Positions 9,102 to 18,556 of a stretch of 64,000 bases of DNA are shown here, one piece after another. Source of the stretch: JAPPHA01 sp965221575 (GTDB lineage Bacteria; Pseudomonadota; Alphaproteobacteria; Rhodobacterales; Rhodobacteraceae); NCBI GenBank assembly GCA_965221575.1, contig CBDCSM010000011.1, positions 868,001-932,000 on the forward strand. Direction: 5' to 3'. A program made the position numbers and the translations under genes. A model generated the notes under the pieces. That model made no database searches. It saw only the letters and a program-made list of their open reading frames with translations, and was not told the origin of the DNA. Every line of letters begins with the position of its first letter. Within the stretch, counting starts at the first letter, position 1.

Positions 9102-10294
9102 TGGTCGCGCGTTACTTTTCGATCCAGGAATACCAACTGAGATGGTCCCGAGTCGAAGACGAGATGAGGCGTCGCGGCATCGAGTGCGCGGTGGTCTGGG
9201 GCAAGACCAGCGCGTCCTTCGACCGTGCCGGAGATATCATCTACCTGACCAATTATTTCTCACACACGACCGGGCAGGGCATCGACATCAGCTCGCACCG
9301 GGCGCGGACATTCTGCGCCGTGCTGCTGCAGCCCGGCGAGACGCCGGAACTGCATGTCGACGATCCCGAACTGCGCCCGGAACTGGTGGCGACCGATCGC
9401 ATATGCAATCACCCCGACCCGGTTGCCAGCATCATCACGGCGCTGGAGGATCGCAAGGTTTCAGACCCGGTCGCCTTCTCTGGATCGGATTTCTTCCCGG
9501 TCGCACAGTGGCAGCGTCTCGTGGTTGCAAACCCTCAATTCTCCTGGCGGATCGTCGACGATCTCGTACGTTCGGTACGATTCATCAAGACCGACCGGGA
9601 ACTTGACTGCTTCCGGGAGGGCGCGACCATCGTCAATCCCGCCATGGACATCCTCATGGAACGGCTGATTGCCGGGGACAGCGAAGCCGAATCCGCCGGT
9701 CTGGCAGTCGCCGAACTTCTGCGCAGGGGCGGGACCTACCACAAGATCGTCTGCGCCCACGGGAATCTGACCGCGTACACCTGCAGCGATCCCTTCACCG
9801 GATACTCCACCCTGGTTCCGAGGCGTGGCGACCTCGTACGCGCGTTCATCATCGGACCGATTCTGCAGGGATACTATTTCGACCCCGGCCGGACCGCGGT
9901 CGTCGGCAACCGGCCCGATCCCGAACAACGGAAACTGATCGAGGGTTGTGCAGCCGTTGTCGAATCGCTGTGCGAGGCCGTACGCCCCGGGCGTTCGTAC
10001 AAAGAGATCGCGGAACTCGGCGACCGACTCGTGGCTGAAATCGGATCGGACGGCGGTGGCGCCTCGGCACAGTATCCGTTCTATGGACACCCGAATGGAC
10101 TATATTTCGAGACGCCCCCCTACCTGAGCACCGTCCATGATCACCTGGGTGCGGTGATCGAGACGAATACCGTTCTCGGAATCGAGGCGTTCATCGCGAA
10201 GGACGGCATCGGAACCGCAGGTTTCGAACAGAACGTGATCGTCGGCACGGACGGGATCGAACTCCTGACCACGACACCGATGATTCCGTTTTGA
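9101..10294 (+). CDS. M24/creatinase-like hydrolase
   Basis: This 397-residue protein has the two-domain creatinase/prolidase layout: an N-terminal domain to about residue 150 and a pita-bread domain from about 165. Conserved positions visible are Asp in YFDPGRTA (about 261), His in GHPNG (about 330), Glu in GIEAF (about 362) and Glu in FEQNV (about 376). The first metal Asp of true M24 peptidases is absent: the segment reads RAFIIGPILQGYY. That favours a metal-free creatinase-type or an altered enzyme over an Xaa-Pro peptidase. The ATG overlaps the DMFase stop (TGATG), so the two are translationally coupled. Acting on an amide or guanidino C-N bond downstream of the DMFase is inference. Confidence 0.85.
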   Translation: MVARYFSIQEYQLRWSRVEDEMRRRGIECAVVWGKTSASFDRAGDIIYLTNYFSHTTGQGIDISSHRARTFCAVLLQPGETPELHVDDPELRPELVATDRICNHPDPVASIITALEDRKVSDPVAFSGSDFFPVAQWQRLVVANPQFSWRIVDDLVRSVRFIKTDRELDCFREGATIVNPAMDILMERLIAGDSEAESAGLAVAELLRRGGTYHKIVCAHGNLTAYTCSDPFTGYSTLVPRRGDLVRAFIIGPILQGYYFDPGRTAVVGNRPDPEQRKLIEGCAAVVESLCEAVRPGRSYKEIAELGDRLVAEIGSDGGGASAQYPFYGHPNGLYFETPPYLSTVHDHLGAVIETNTVLGIEAFIAKDGIGTAGFEQNVIVGTDGIELLTTTPMIPF

Positions 10295-10336
10295 ACACGG
10301 CTCCGGCGGCGATCCCGGATGAACCCCGGTCGACTG

Positions 10337-12016
10337 TCACCGAAACCCGTAGTGTCGCTCCATGAATTCCGGCGAGAACTTCCCGCTGTCGAGATCCTCC
10401 TGGCAACGGCCGGTACCGCGCTTCTCCCGATCCCCGTAACCGCCGCCGCCGGCGGTCTGGGCGGAAATCGTCAGGCCCGGCGGAACCTCGACCGACATCG
10501 GCTTCCCCGAAAGTCGCGATTCCCGGCCATCGCCCCGAATCAGGGCAAAGCGTCCGGTTTTTCCGGGCGAACCTCCGAACAATCCCCATGGCTCGTGCCG
10601 GAATCTCTCTCCCTGCCCGCTGAAAGTGCAGACATGGCCGATCGGCTCCACGTCCCGCCGGATCCCCAGACCACCACGATTTTCCCCCGCACCGCCGGAA
10701 TCCTGAACGAGTTCATAGCGGCTGACCCTGAGTGGGTATTCGGTCTCCATGACCTCAATCGGCAGGTTGGACGTGTTGGTGGAATGGACCTGGACTCCAT
10801 CGGTTCCATCCTTGGCAGCACGGCCACCGAAACCGCCGCCAATGGTCTCCAGGTAGACGTAGGGTTCCCCTGAATCCGGGCGGGTGCCCGAATAGATCGC
10901 GGCAGTATTCGCGCCGTTGGACGCGGCGACCACCGCTTCCGGCAGGGCATCTTTCAGCGCACCGATGACAACGTCGACAATGCGCTGGCAGGTGTTCGCG
11001 CGCGCGGCGCAGGGAGCTGGAGCGATGCAGTTCACGAGAGTCCCGGGCTCGGCGATCATTTCGCAGACGTTCAGCACCCCTTCGTTATTCGGTACGTCCG
11101 GGTCGACGAGCGCTTTCAACACGTAGCACAGCGTCGCATGGCTGGCATTGAATGGAGCGTTGATGTTACCCGCCGTCTGCGGCGCCGTCCCGTCAAAGTC
11201 GAACGAGATCCGGCTGCCCCGAATCCGGACCGTGACACGGATGACGATGTCATAGTTCTCGCACCCGTCGTCATCCATCAAGTCTTCGCAACTGTAGGTT
11301 CCGTCGGGAATCTCGCTGACCGCGCGCCGCAACCTGTCTTCTGTTCGCCGTATGATTTCGCCAAACGCAGTTTCAAGAGTTACCGCGCCATAGCGAACGG
11401 CGAGCTCCTGCATTCTCCGTTCACCCAGCCTGCACGCCGCGATCTGGGCGTTGTAATCGCCCTTCCGTTCGTCGGGAACGCGGACATTCAGCAACAGGAT
11501 GTCGAAGATGTCCTGAACCAGCGCGCCCCGGTCAAAGAGCTTGACAGCGGGGATGCGCAGCCCTTCCTGGTAGATCTCCGTCATCCCTCCCGCCACGGAC
11601 CCCGGCACCATGCCGCCAACATCGGCGTGATGGGCGATATTGCAGACGAAGGCGAGACATCGACCATCCACGAAGACCGGCATCGCCAGGTTGATGTCGG
11701 GCAGGTGCGAACCTCCGGCGACATGGGGATCGTTCGAGACGAAAATGTCTCCTTCGCGAATCTCCCCGGCAGGATACTTGGCGAGCAGAGCCCGCATGAG
11801 CCCAGCCATGGATGAAAGGTGTATGGGCAAGGAGTTCTCAGCTTGCGCAACGAGACGGCCACTGGCGTCCATGACCGCCGTGGAATGATCTTTCCGTTCC
11901 TTGATATTCGTGGAATAGGCGCTGCGCGTCAGCGCATTGTATGTCTCGTCGGCGACGGACCGCAGGGCATTCAACATGATTTCCAGGGAAATCGGATCGA
12001 TAGTCAGATCGGTCAC
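10337..12016 (-). CDS. hyuB: hydantoinase B / oxoprolinase-type subunit
   Basis: The 559-residue protein starts with the HyuB signature DPISLEIMLNALRSVADE and contains the conserved stretches STNIKERKDHS, EGDIFVSNDPHVAGGSHLPDI and IAHHADVGG. The GTG start (12016) overlaps the hyuA stop by four bases, as usual for this ATP-dependent pair. HyuA/HyuB enzymes open hydantoin, N-methylhydantoin or 5-oxoproline rings, and related pairs carboxylate acetone or acetophenone. Given the creatinase-like and DMFase-like neighbours, an N-methylhydantoinase-type role is attractive but not proven. It converges on the M24 gene with a 42-base gap. Confidence 0.93.
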   Translation of the reverse strand: MTDLTIDPISLEIMLNALRSVADETYNALTRSAYSTNIKERKDHSTAVMDASGRLVAQAENSLPIHLSSMAGLMRALLAKYPAGEIREGDIFVSNDPHVAGGSHLPDINLAMPVFVDGRCLAFVCNIAHHADVGGMVPGSVAGGMTEIYQEGLRIPAVKLFDRGALVQDIFDILLLNVRVPDERKGDYNAQIAACRLGERRMQELAVRYGAVTLETAFGEIIRRTEDRLRRAVSEIPDGTYSCEDLMDDDGCENYDIVIRVTVRIRGSRISFDFDGTAPQTAGNINAPFNASHATLCYVLKALVDPDVPNNEGVLNVCEMIAEPGTLVNCIAPAPCAARANTCQRIVDVVIGALKDALPEAVVAASNGANTAAIYSGTRPDSGEPYVYLETIGGGFGGRAAKDGTDGVQVHSTNTSNLPIEVMETEYPLRVSRYELVQDSGGAGENRGGLGIRRDVEPIGHVCTFSGQGERFRHEPWGLFGGSPGKTGRFALIRGDGRESRLSGKPMSVEVPPGLTISAQTAGGGGYGDREKRGTGRCQEDLDSGKFSPEFMERHYGFR

Positions 12017-14094
12017 CGGTGGCGCCTCCCCTGTCGTGAAACGTCAATGACCAAATTGCAGTGCTCGTCAACCAGGAGGGAGTCGCCGGGTCCGAGAACC
12101 GTGGTCGAGTCCAGTTGCCGGATGATGGCCGGACCGGTGAGTCCATGCCCGGGCACAAGCGTCTCGCGTTCAAAAACCGGAGTATCCGCCGGTGTACCTG
12201 CCTCAATATAAAAAATGACCGGCCGCGCGGTTGCCGGTCGCGGGCTTTCCGGGTCTCGCTTCGACCGTTCCCCTGCCCCGGCAGAATCCCGTCGCCTTCG
12301 ACCGACACCGGTGAGCCGGACATTGATGATCTCGACCTGGTCGCCGGCGTTGGCGTATCCGTAACAGCGCCGGTGCTCTGCCAGGAACATATCCGACAGA
12401 CGGGAGCCGGACGGAGCGGAATCGACGATCGCGTCGTGCAGCGGGACGCGAAGCTCGTGATTCTGACCGACAAATCGCATGTCCAGTGCGACCCGCCGGT
12501 TCCTGTCGGAATCGGGAATTCTCTCGGCTTCAAACCAGGCGTCGAGATCTTTCGCCAATTCCTGCAAGACGGGGCGCAGCTTTTCGAAATAACCGTCAGT
12601 GACGCGAATCCGGATTGACCGGACAAGGTCTTCCTTCATGTCGGCCACGACAAGTCCCATTGCGCACAGGATTCCCGGGCCTTGCGGGACGACGACCCTG
12701 CGAATTCCAAGCAACCGCCCGACCTCAACGGCATGGAGACCGCCAGCACCCCCGAAGGACATCAGGGTATAATCCCGCGGATCGTAGCCCCTTTCGATGG
12801 AGATGCGTCGCACGGCGCGAGCCATGTTCGCGACGACTATATCGGTAATGCCGAGAGCGGTGGCCTCGACACTGTGGCCGATCGGCTCCGCGACCCGGCG
12901 AATCGCGTTCCTTGCCGCCTCGAGGTCGATTTTCATTTTACCACCCAATAGACCCGAAGGATCCAGGCGGCCCAGAACCGCGTTGGCATCGGAAACTGTC
13001 GGCTCGACCCCTCCCCGGCCGTAGCACGCCGGACCGGGGTCGGCGCCAGCGCTCCTGGGGCCGACCTTCAGCAGACCATCACGGTCGATCCATGCTACCG
13101 AACCACCACCGGCGCCGACGGTGTGGATGTCGATCATCGGCAGGCGTACCGGGAATCCGGCCACGTCCCGGCTGGTGCTGAGGTCGGCTTCGCCATCTCG
13201 AATCAGCCCAACGTCTGCGCTGGTACCGCCCATGTCGAGCGTGATGACATTCCTGTGGGATGATTCGAGGGCGACGTGGATCGATCCGAGAACGCCGGCG
13301 GCAGGGCCTGACAGGATTGTGCGGACCGGGTAGTCACGTCCGGTGCTGATCGACGTCAATCCGCCATTCGACTGATTGATGCCGATTACCGCAGAAGGAA
13401 TGATTGCGCCGAGGTCGGCTTCAAGCGTCGTCAGGTATTCGTCGAATACCGGTTGCAGGTAGGTGTTCAGGACCGTCGTCGAGAACCGTTCGAATTCGCG
13501 GATCTCGGGATAGATGTCCGATGACAGGGACAAATAGAGACCCGGAATTCTTTCCTGCAGCGCGGCAGCAATCCGTCTTTCATGCGCATCCGCAGCGAAT
13601 GAGAAGAGGAAGCAGACCGCACAGGCGTCGGCTCCGCTCTTGCGCACGCGGTCAATCGTCTCGACGATCCCGGCATCGGTCGGCGGTTTGATGACTTCGC
13701 CACCCGGGCCGATCCGCTCGTCCAGTTCGAAGCACAGATTTCGGGGCACCAGTGGTGCGGGATGGTCGAGCTGGAGACTGAAGATGCTCGGCCGGGTCTG
13801 CCGTCCGATTTCCAGAAGGTCACGAAAACCGCGTGTTGTGACCACTGCGACCCGGGCCCCCTTGCGCTGGATAAGCGTATTGGTCCCGACGGTTGTCCCG
13901 TGAGAGAAACGCGAAATCGCGTGGGTGGCAATCCCGTGATCGGCACACATTTCCCGAAGGCCCCGGATGATTGCCCGAGCCGGGTTCCGCGGCGTCGACA
14001 AAACCTTGTGAATGGCTGTTCGTCCGTCACGTTCATTGACGGCAAAAAAATCGGTGAAGGATCCCCCGACGTCGACGCCAACTGTCCAGGTCAA
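12013..14094 (-). CDS. hyuA: hydantoinase A / oxoprolinase-type subunit
   Basis: This 693-residue protein has the ASKHA ATPase-like start VGVDVGGSFTDFFAV, the FSHGTTVGTNTLI motif, LDMGGTSADVGLI and the C-terminal MSFGGAGGLHA region, all diagnostic of HyuA. It begins with TTG at 14094, supported by a GAGAGAGG ribosome site about eight bases upstream. It forms an ATP-dependent heteromeric amidohydrolase with HyuB in the cytoplasm. It lies 70 bases downstream of the flavin oxidase gene, so four minus-strand genes (monooxygenase, oxidase, hyuA, hyuB) form one probable operon. Confidence 0.94.
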   Translation of the reverse strand: MTWTVGVDVGGSFTDFFAVNERDGRTAIHKVLSTPRNPARAIIRGLREMCADHGIATHAISRFSHGTTVGTNTLIQRKGARVAVVTTRGFRDLLEIGRQTRPSIFSLQLDHPAPLVPRNLCFELDERIGPGGEVIKPPTDAGIVETIDRVRKSGADACAVCFLFSFAADAHERRIAAALQERIPGLYLSLSSDIYPEIREFERFSTTVLNTYLQPVFDEYLTTLEADLGAIIPSAVIGINQSNGGLTSISTGRDYPVRTILSGPAAGVLGSIHVALESSHRNVITLDMGGTSADVGLIRDGEADLSTSRDVAGFPVRLPMIDIHTVGAGGGSVAWIDRDGLLKVGPRSAGADPGPACYGRGGVEPTVSDANAVLGRLDPSGLLGGKMKIDLEAARNAIRRVAEPIGHSVEATALGITDIVVANMARAVRRISIERGYDPRDYTLMSFGGAGGLHAVEVGRLLGIRRVVVPQGPGILCAMGLVVADMKEDLVRSIRIRVTDGYFEKLRPVLQELAKDLDAWFEAERIPDSDRNRRVALDMRFVGQNHELRVPLHDAIVDSAPSGSRLSDMFLAEHRRCYGYANAGDQVEIINVRLTGVGRRRRDSAGAGERSKRDPESPRPATARPVIFYIEAGTPADTPVFERETLVPGHGLTGPAIIRQLDSTTVLGPGDSLLVDEHCNLVIDVSRQGRRHR

Positions 14095-14164
14095 TGCGAC
14101 CGGCCTCTCTCAGGCGAACTGGTCAGAGCCGACATCATCGCTGCAATCAGCGTCATCGCCATTT

Positions 14165-15532
14165 TCAGCGCGATCCTTCGCGATAGTCCTTCCACCGGTA
14201 GAATCCGGAAAGGAAGGGACGAAACCAGGGGCGGCCCTTGTAGAACGGATGAATCTGCCGGAATTCCTGCCCATCATAGCCGCACTCGCCGTCCACCGAG
14301 CCCAGGACCTTCTGGGCAGCCAGGTGGCCCAGGTAGGGCATCAGGGCAACTCCGGAGCCGTTGCAGGCGAGCGCGTAGTACCGGCCGTCGATTTCCCCGA
14401 CATGGGGAAGAAAATCCCGGGCGAAACCGAGCTGTCCGGTCCAGCAATGGGAAACCTCGGCATCGGCCAGGTCCGGGAAAACCTCGACCATCAGCCCGCG
14501 CAGGATCGAGGCCGCGCGATCAAGACGGATATGGCCCAGGGACGCTCTTGCTCCGAAGAGAATGCGCCGACCATCTGGCGACGGCCGGTAGTAGCAGTGC
14601 CGCCAGCGGGTTTCCACGATCATGCGGTGATTGGGAATCAGTTGCCGAACGCGGTCCTCACCCAGGGGACTTGTCGCGATCATGTAGGTATGAACCGGGA
14701 TAAGGCGTTTGGCGAACGGCCGAAGTTCGGGAAGCGTGTATCCATTGGTTGCCACGATAACGTTTCCGGCGCGGACCGCCCCCCGCGCGGTGTCGATGCG
14801 GTGAGCGGAGTTGTCCCGCTCCATGCCGATGACCCGAGCCCGCGACCGGACCTTCACCCCGCGACGTACGGCGCGTTCCAACAGACCCGCATGAAACTTT
14901 GCGGGATGCAGGCCGCCGTGCCGGTTGTAGATGCATCCACCAGCGTAACATTCGGTCCGGACCTCATCTGCCATTTGCGCCTTCGAAATGACGGTGACGT
15001 CATAACCGAGATGACGGGTCACGCTGTCGACGTCCCGCCGAATCATGTCGAAATCCTGAGGCCGCCAGGCGGCGCGGAGTCTGCCGACCGCCCTGAATTC
15101 GCACTCTATCCGTTCGGACCGGATCAGCTCCGTCGTGAACTCGAATGCATTCAACCCCTCGCGCAGGATGGCCGCGGCGCGGGATTCGCCGTACCGCTTC
15201 GACAAAAGCTCGAACGGCATGACATGACCGCCGCCAATCATTCCGCCGGCACGGCTGGAGGCGCCGAAACCCGGAACATCCGCTTCCAGCACGACTACTT
15301 CACGGCCGGCGTGGGCGAGAGTCAGCGCAGCGCTCAGACCGGCATAACCGGAACCGACGACAGCGACATCAACGGCGCTGGGCAGCGGTTCGCTCCCGGT
15401 ATCCGGCCTCGGCGCGTCCTCCCACCAGTACGGGCGGTCGTTACCTTCGAATGTTCGGGGCGGAGTTGCGGTTTCTGCCGGGGTCGCAGTACGCAGGACC
15501 GAACCAAGGGAGTTCGACAGCAGCGCTTTCAT
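14165..15532 (-). CDS. FAD-dependent amine/amino-acid oxidase (DAO family)
   Basis: The product has 455 residues, with the Rossmann FAD motif VAVVGSGYAGLSAALTLAHAG near residues 58-78 after a short N-terminal segment ending in PYWWEDAP, an arrangement seen in PuuB/OrdL-like gamma-glutamylputrescine oxidases. C-terminal GQLGFARDFLPHVG and ACNGSGVALMPYLG complete the DAO fold. It is expected to oxidise a secondary or primary amine (for example sarcosine or a glutamylated amine) with release of H2O2. The ATG overlaps the preceding monooxygenase stop by four bases. In this island it would process an amine released by the amidohydrolases. Confidence 0.88.
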   Translation of the reverse strand: MKALLSNSLGSVLRTATPAETATPPRTFEGNDRPYWWEDAPRPDTGSEPLPSAVDVAVVGSGYAGLSAALTLAHAGREVVVLEADVPGFGASSRAGGMIGGGHVMPFELLSKRYGESRAAAILREGLNAFEFTTELIRSERIECEFRAVGRLRAAWRPQDFDMIRRDVDSVTRHLGYDVTVISKAQMADEVRTECYAGGCIYNRHGGLHPAKFHAGLLERAVRRGVKVRSRARVIGMERDNSAHRIDTARGAVRAGNVIVATNGYTLPELRPFAKRLIPVHTYMIATSPLGEDRVRQLIPNHRMIVETRWRHCYYRPSPDGRRILFGARASLGHIRLDRAASILRGLMVEVFPDLADAEVSHCWTGQLGFARDFLPHVGEIDGRYYALACNGSGVALMPYLGHLAAQKVLGSVDGECGYDGQEFRQIHPFYKGRPWFRPFLSGFYRWKDYREGSR

Positions 15533-16797
15533 CGTCTGAGTGATCCCAGATTCCGGCGCAAATGTTCAACGACATGGCGCGCATCGCCCGCGGCGCCGAG
15601 AATGATGCCGGACTTGCGCGTATGCAGCCAGTTGAGGCCGAGAAAGTAGAGCCCGTCCACTTCGGTCACGCCACGACGGGTGTAAGGGTATCCGAATTCG
15701 TCGAAGATCGGGAAACCGACCCAGGAAAAGTCGAACCCGAACCCGGTGGCCCAGATGACCGTCCTGATTCCCGCTTCATGCAGGATAACCTCGCGAGGCG
15801 GCGCCGGGTAATGTCCGATTCCGCCACCGAAATCCGAATTATTGTCGTCGGGCATCGGCGCCTCGATGTCGTTTTCCCGGATGAAGCTGTCAACGGACCG
15901 GCAAAAGTCGTCGGCAAAGTCGTCGGCGGCGCGCATGTTTGTTTCGAGATCGTCGGCAAGGAAGATCATGCCGTCGGACACTCGTTCGAGGGAACCCAGG
16001 AGCCGAATGCCTTCGCGCACGAACTGGTGAAGATTCAGTGTGTGCCCGCCATTGAGACCGCTGACATGGGGATCGCCCCGAAACCTGTGGGCCGGGGATT
16101 CCAGCTGGTCGGGCGTCCGATCGAGGTAGCCCATGTCGAACTGCCAGCACGACAGGTCCTTTCCGCGGTACCGGCGCGGTATGCGCCCTGCACGCCCGAC
16201 GCACAACCAGACCTCGCGTCCGGCGTTTCTCACCTCCTCTGCAACCTGGGCGCCAGACTGTCCGCTGCCCACAACCAAGACGGCGCCGTCTGCAAGTTCG
16301 CCGGGGTTACGGTAGGAACTGACATCGATTTGATCGATACCTGCCGGCAGGTGGCGGGACACGTCGGGACGGCGAATGGTTTGGTACATGCCGCAACAGA
16401 CGATCAGGGCATCACAATAGCGGGTACCGCTCGAGGTTTCGACTTCGAACAACGCCCCGTTCGGGCAGCGTCGGATCGCGGTGACTTTCGTCGACGTTTC
16501 CACGGGTGCCGCGAACGAACCGGCAAACCTTTCCATGAACGTGATGAACTCACTGCAGGGCATGAATCCGTCGGGATCGGCATGCGGCGGCATCCCGGGC
16601 AAAGTCACTGTCCAGTTCGGTGTCACAAGGCAAAAGCTGTCCCATCGTTGTGACCGCCAGGATTCGCCAATACGGCCAGCCTCGAGAACAGCATGCTCAA
16701 TTCCGTGACCGGACAGAAAACAGCTTGCACAGAGGCCAGCCTGACCCGCGCCAATGACGATGACGTCGTCTTTAGCTATCCTGCCCATTTCACGCAC
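15529..16797 (-). CDS. flavin-containing monooxygenase-like protein
   Basis: This 422-residue flavoprotein has an N-terminal FAD motif (VIVIGAGQAGLCASCFL) followed by GESWRSQRWDSFCLVTPNW, typical of FMO/CzcO/YUCCA-like enzymes, and a second dinucleotide motif VLVVGSGQSGAQVAEEV at about residue 190 for NADPH. WATGFGFDF near residue 360 is the conserved FMO ATG motif. The likely role is NADPH- and O2-dependent oxygenation of an amine or ketone. Start is GTG 16797 or ATG 16788; neither has a strong ribosome site. It is the first gene of the four-gene minus-strand operon. Confidence 0.9.
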   Translation of the reverse strand: MREMGRIAKDDVIVIGAGQAGLCASCFLSGHGIEHAVLEAGRIGESWRSQRWDSFCLVTPNWTVTLPGMPPHADPDGFMPCSEFITFMERFAGSFAAPVETSTKVTAIRRCPNGALFEVETSSGTRYCDALIVCCGMYQTIRRPDVSRHLPAGIDQIDVSSYRNPGELADGAVLVVGSGQSGAQVAEEVRNAGREVWLCVGRAGRIPRRYRGKDLSCWQFDMGYLDRTPDQLESPAHRFRGDPHVSGLNGGHTLNLHQFVREGIRLLGSLERVSDGMIFLADDLETNMRAADDFADDFCRSVDSFIRENDIEAPMPDDNNSDFGGGIGHYPAPPREVILHEAGIRTVIWATGFGFDFSWVGFPIFDEFGYPYTRRGVTEVDGLYFLGLNWLHTRKSGIILGAAGDARHVVEHLRRNLGSLRR

Positions 16798-17741
16798 ATC
16801 CGGAGACTGTAACGCCGCTGATACCGCCCTGCCGCAACGCGCCCCGGGCTATGGACCGTCTCTGGACATCGTCCCTATGTGACAGGCCCAGCATTCAAGG
16901 TCCGGGAACAGGCACGAGGATATAACGGGGCACCGTTGTCATTTTGACTTGATCTGCCCGATTCATGACGCAATCCGACAGGGGAACAACCGTTACTGTG
17001 CGGAATGGCGTTTCAGCGCGCCCCCGCACAAAACCGGACGTGATCGCGAAACCATCCGGCACAATACGGACCGGGTTTTGGCGCCAAAACGCCGGACTGA
17101 GCACACATGTCGGAACCGAAGGCTTCGCCAGAGGATATCTGCCATGACCAACAGCCGTTTACAGCTGATCGCGCGTGGTCGTGAACGGCACCGGATCGCC
17201 CGCATCTTTCGGACTTCAAGCCGGAACGCGAAAATCTGACAACCGCGCATGCCTCCGGGACCCGATTCCCGGTTGAACCAGCTGGTGAAGACCTGCCCAG
17301 GCCAATTCCCGACTTCCCGGATGTTTCCCTGGCGCTCGCTCCGAAGCTACCCTTCGACGCGCTCGAGGATCATCGTGACCCGCATGGCACTCGGTTTTCG
17401 ACCCAGCCGGAAACATCACATCCCGGTCTTCGCGCAATATTCCATCAAGCCCCGATCGTCGAAAGTCCCCGTCTTGCCCGAATCGTTTTCGATTCGCATC
17501 CGCGTGTCTGCCAAACCCCTCGAACCGGTGCTGCCGAAACTTCCGATTCGGCGACGAATCCATGGTCCCGGCGGTTGCCTTCCCGGGTCAGGCCCGCACT
17601 CTGGTCCAGCCTGGCGCTCCATCATCCAGGTATCGATGCATGCCAATGGCGGCATGCGTGAATTGCGCAAATCGCTGTCTCTTTGCCGCAACTTCGGATG
17701 CGACGGCAGATTATGGTGACGTGGCACAAAAGGGACTTCGC
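16798..17741. other. 0.94 kb gap with promoters and a perfect palindrome
   Basis: The gap separates divergent units: the flavin/hydantoinase operon (leftward) and the amino acid ABC operon (rightward). A plus-strand frame without a proper start stays open from about 17185 to 17661 (DFKPERENLTTAHASG onward), but I could not match it to a family. It may be decayed coding sequence. The only clear regulatory candidate is the palindrome at 17075-17090. Confidence 0.5.
17075..17090. promoter_or_regulatory. 16-bp perfect palindrome, candidate operator
   Basis: GTTTTGGCGCCAAAAC is fully self-complementary. It lies between the divergent monooxygenase and ABC importer operons, about 280 bases from the former and 650 from the latter. 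The length and symmetry fit a dimeric repressor site. No regulator gene sits next to it. Confidence 0.4.
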
Positions 17742-18539
17742 ATGGATGCCGTTGTATCGGATTCACCGGGCGAATTCACGGATCTGATCAGCCTGTTTCA
17801 TCTCCGCAAGAAATTCGGGGAAACTGTCGTTCTCGACGATATCAGTCTCTCGGTCCGTCAAGGCGAAGTCCTGGCGCTCATCGGACCAAGCGGATCGGGG
17901 AAAAGCACGCTTCTCCGCTGCATCAACCTCCTTGAGGTGCCCGATAGCGGAACGCTGATGCTGGACGGAGAACGGATCCGTTACGACTTCAGAGGATCCG
18001 CCTGGCGCACCGCCCGGGAACTGACCCGGTTGCGGTCCTCGGTCGGCATGGTTTTCCAGAACTTCAACCTGTGGCCTCACAAGACCGTCCTCGAGAACAT
18101 TACGGAAGCGCCGATCCGGGTCCGCCGAACAAAACCGGCCGTCGCGCGCGAACATGCATCCGAATTGCTGGAAATGATCGGACTTCCCGAAAAGCGTGAC
18201 TCCTTTCCACGCCAGCTCTCCGGCGGCCAGCAACAGCGAGTCGCCATCGCCCGCGCCCTGGCCATGCAACCGAAGCTGATGCTCTTCGACGAGGTCACCT
18301 CCGCGCTCGATCCGGAACTGGTCGGTGAGGTCCTCGATATCATGAGCGAACTGGCCGGGAGCGGGATGACGATGATCGTGGTCACGCACGAGATGGGCTT
18401 TGCCCGGCACGTGAGCCACCGCACGGCGTTCCTGTACAACGGCCGCATCGAGGAGATCGGTCCTTCGCCCGACGTTCTTGGTTCCCCCGAGAACGCGCAC
18501 ACGCAACAATTCCTGAATCGCGTCCTGCACCACCAATAG
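17742..18539 (+). CDS. polar amino acid ABC transporter ATPase
   Basis: The 265-residue ATPase has Walker A GPSGSGKST, the Q-loop region VFQNFNLWPH, signature LSGGQQQRVAIARAL and Walker B LMLFDEVTSALDPE, the sequence type of HisP/GlnQ. The ATG at 17742 is preferred over upstream in-frame codons because AAAGGG precedes it and the upstream residues do not resemble the family. It powers import through the permease that starts 17 bases after its stop. The three genes form one operon with the order ATPase, permease, binding protein. Confidence 0.95.
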   Translation: MDAVVSDSPGEFTDLISLFHLRKKFGETVVLDDISLSVRQGEVLALIGPSGSGKSTLLRCINLLEVPDSGTLMLDGERIRYDFRGSAWRTARELTRLRSSVGMVFQNFNLWPHKTVLENITEAPIRVRRTKPAVAREHASELLEMIGLPEKRDSFPRQLSGGQQQRVAIARALAMQPKLMLFDEVTSALDPELVGEVLDIMSELAGSGMTMIVVTHEMGFARHVSHRTAFLYNGRIEEIGPSPDVLGSPENAHTQQFLNRVLHHQ

Positions 18540-18556
18540 GCGATAGGAGTCCGGGA

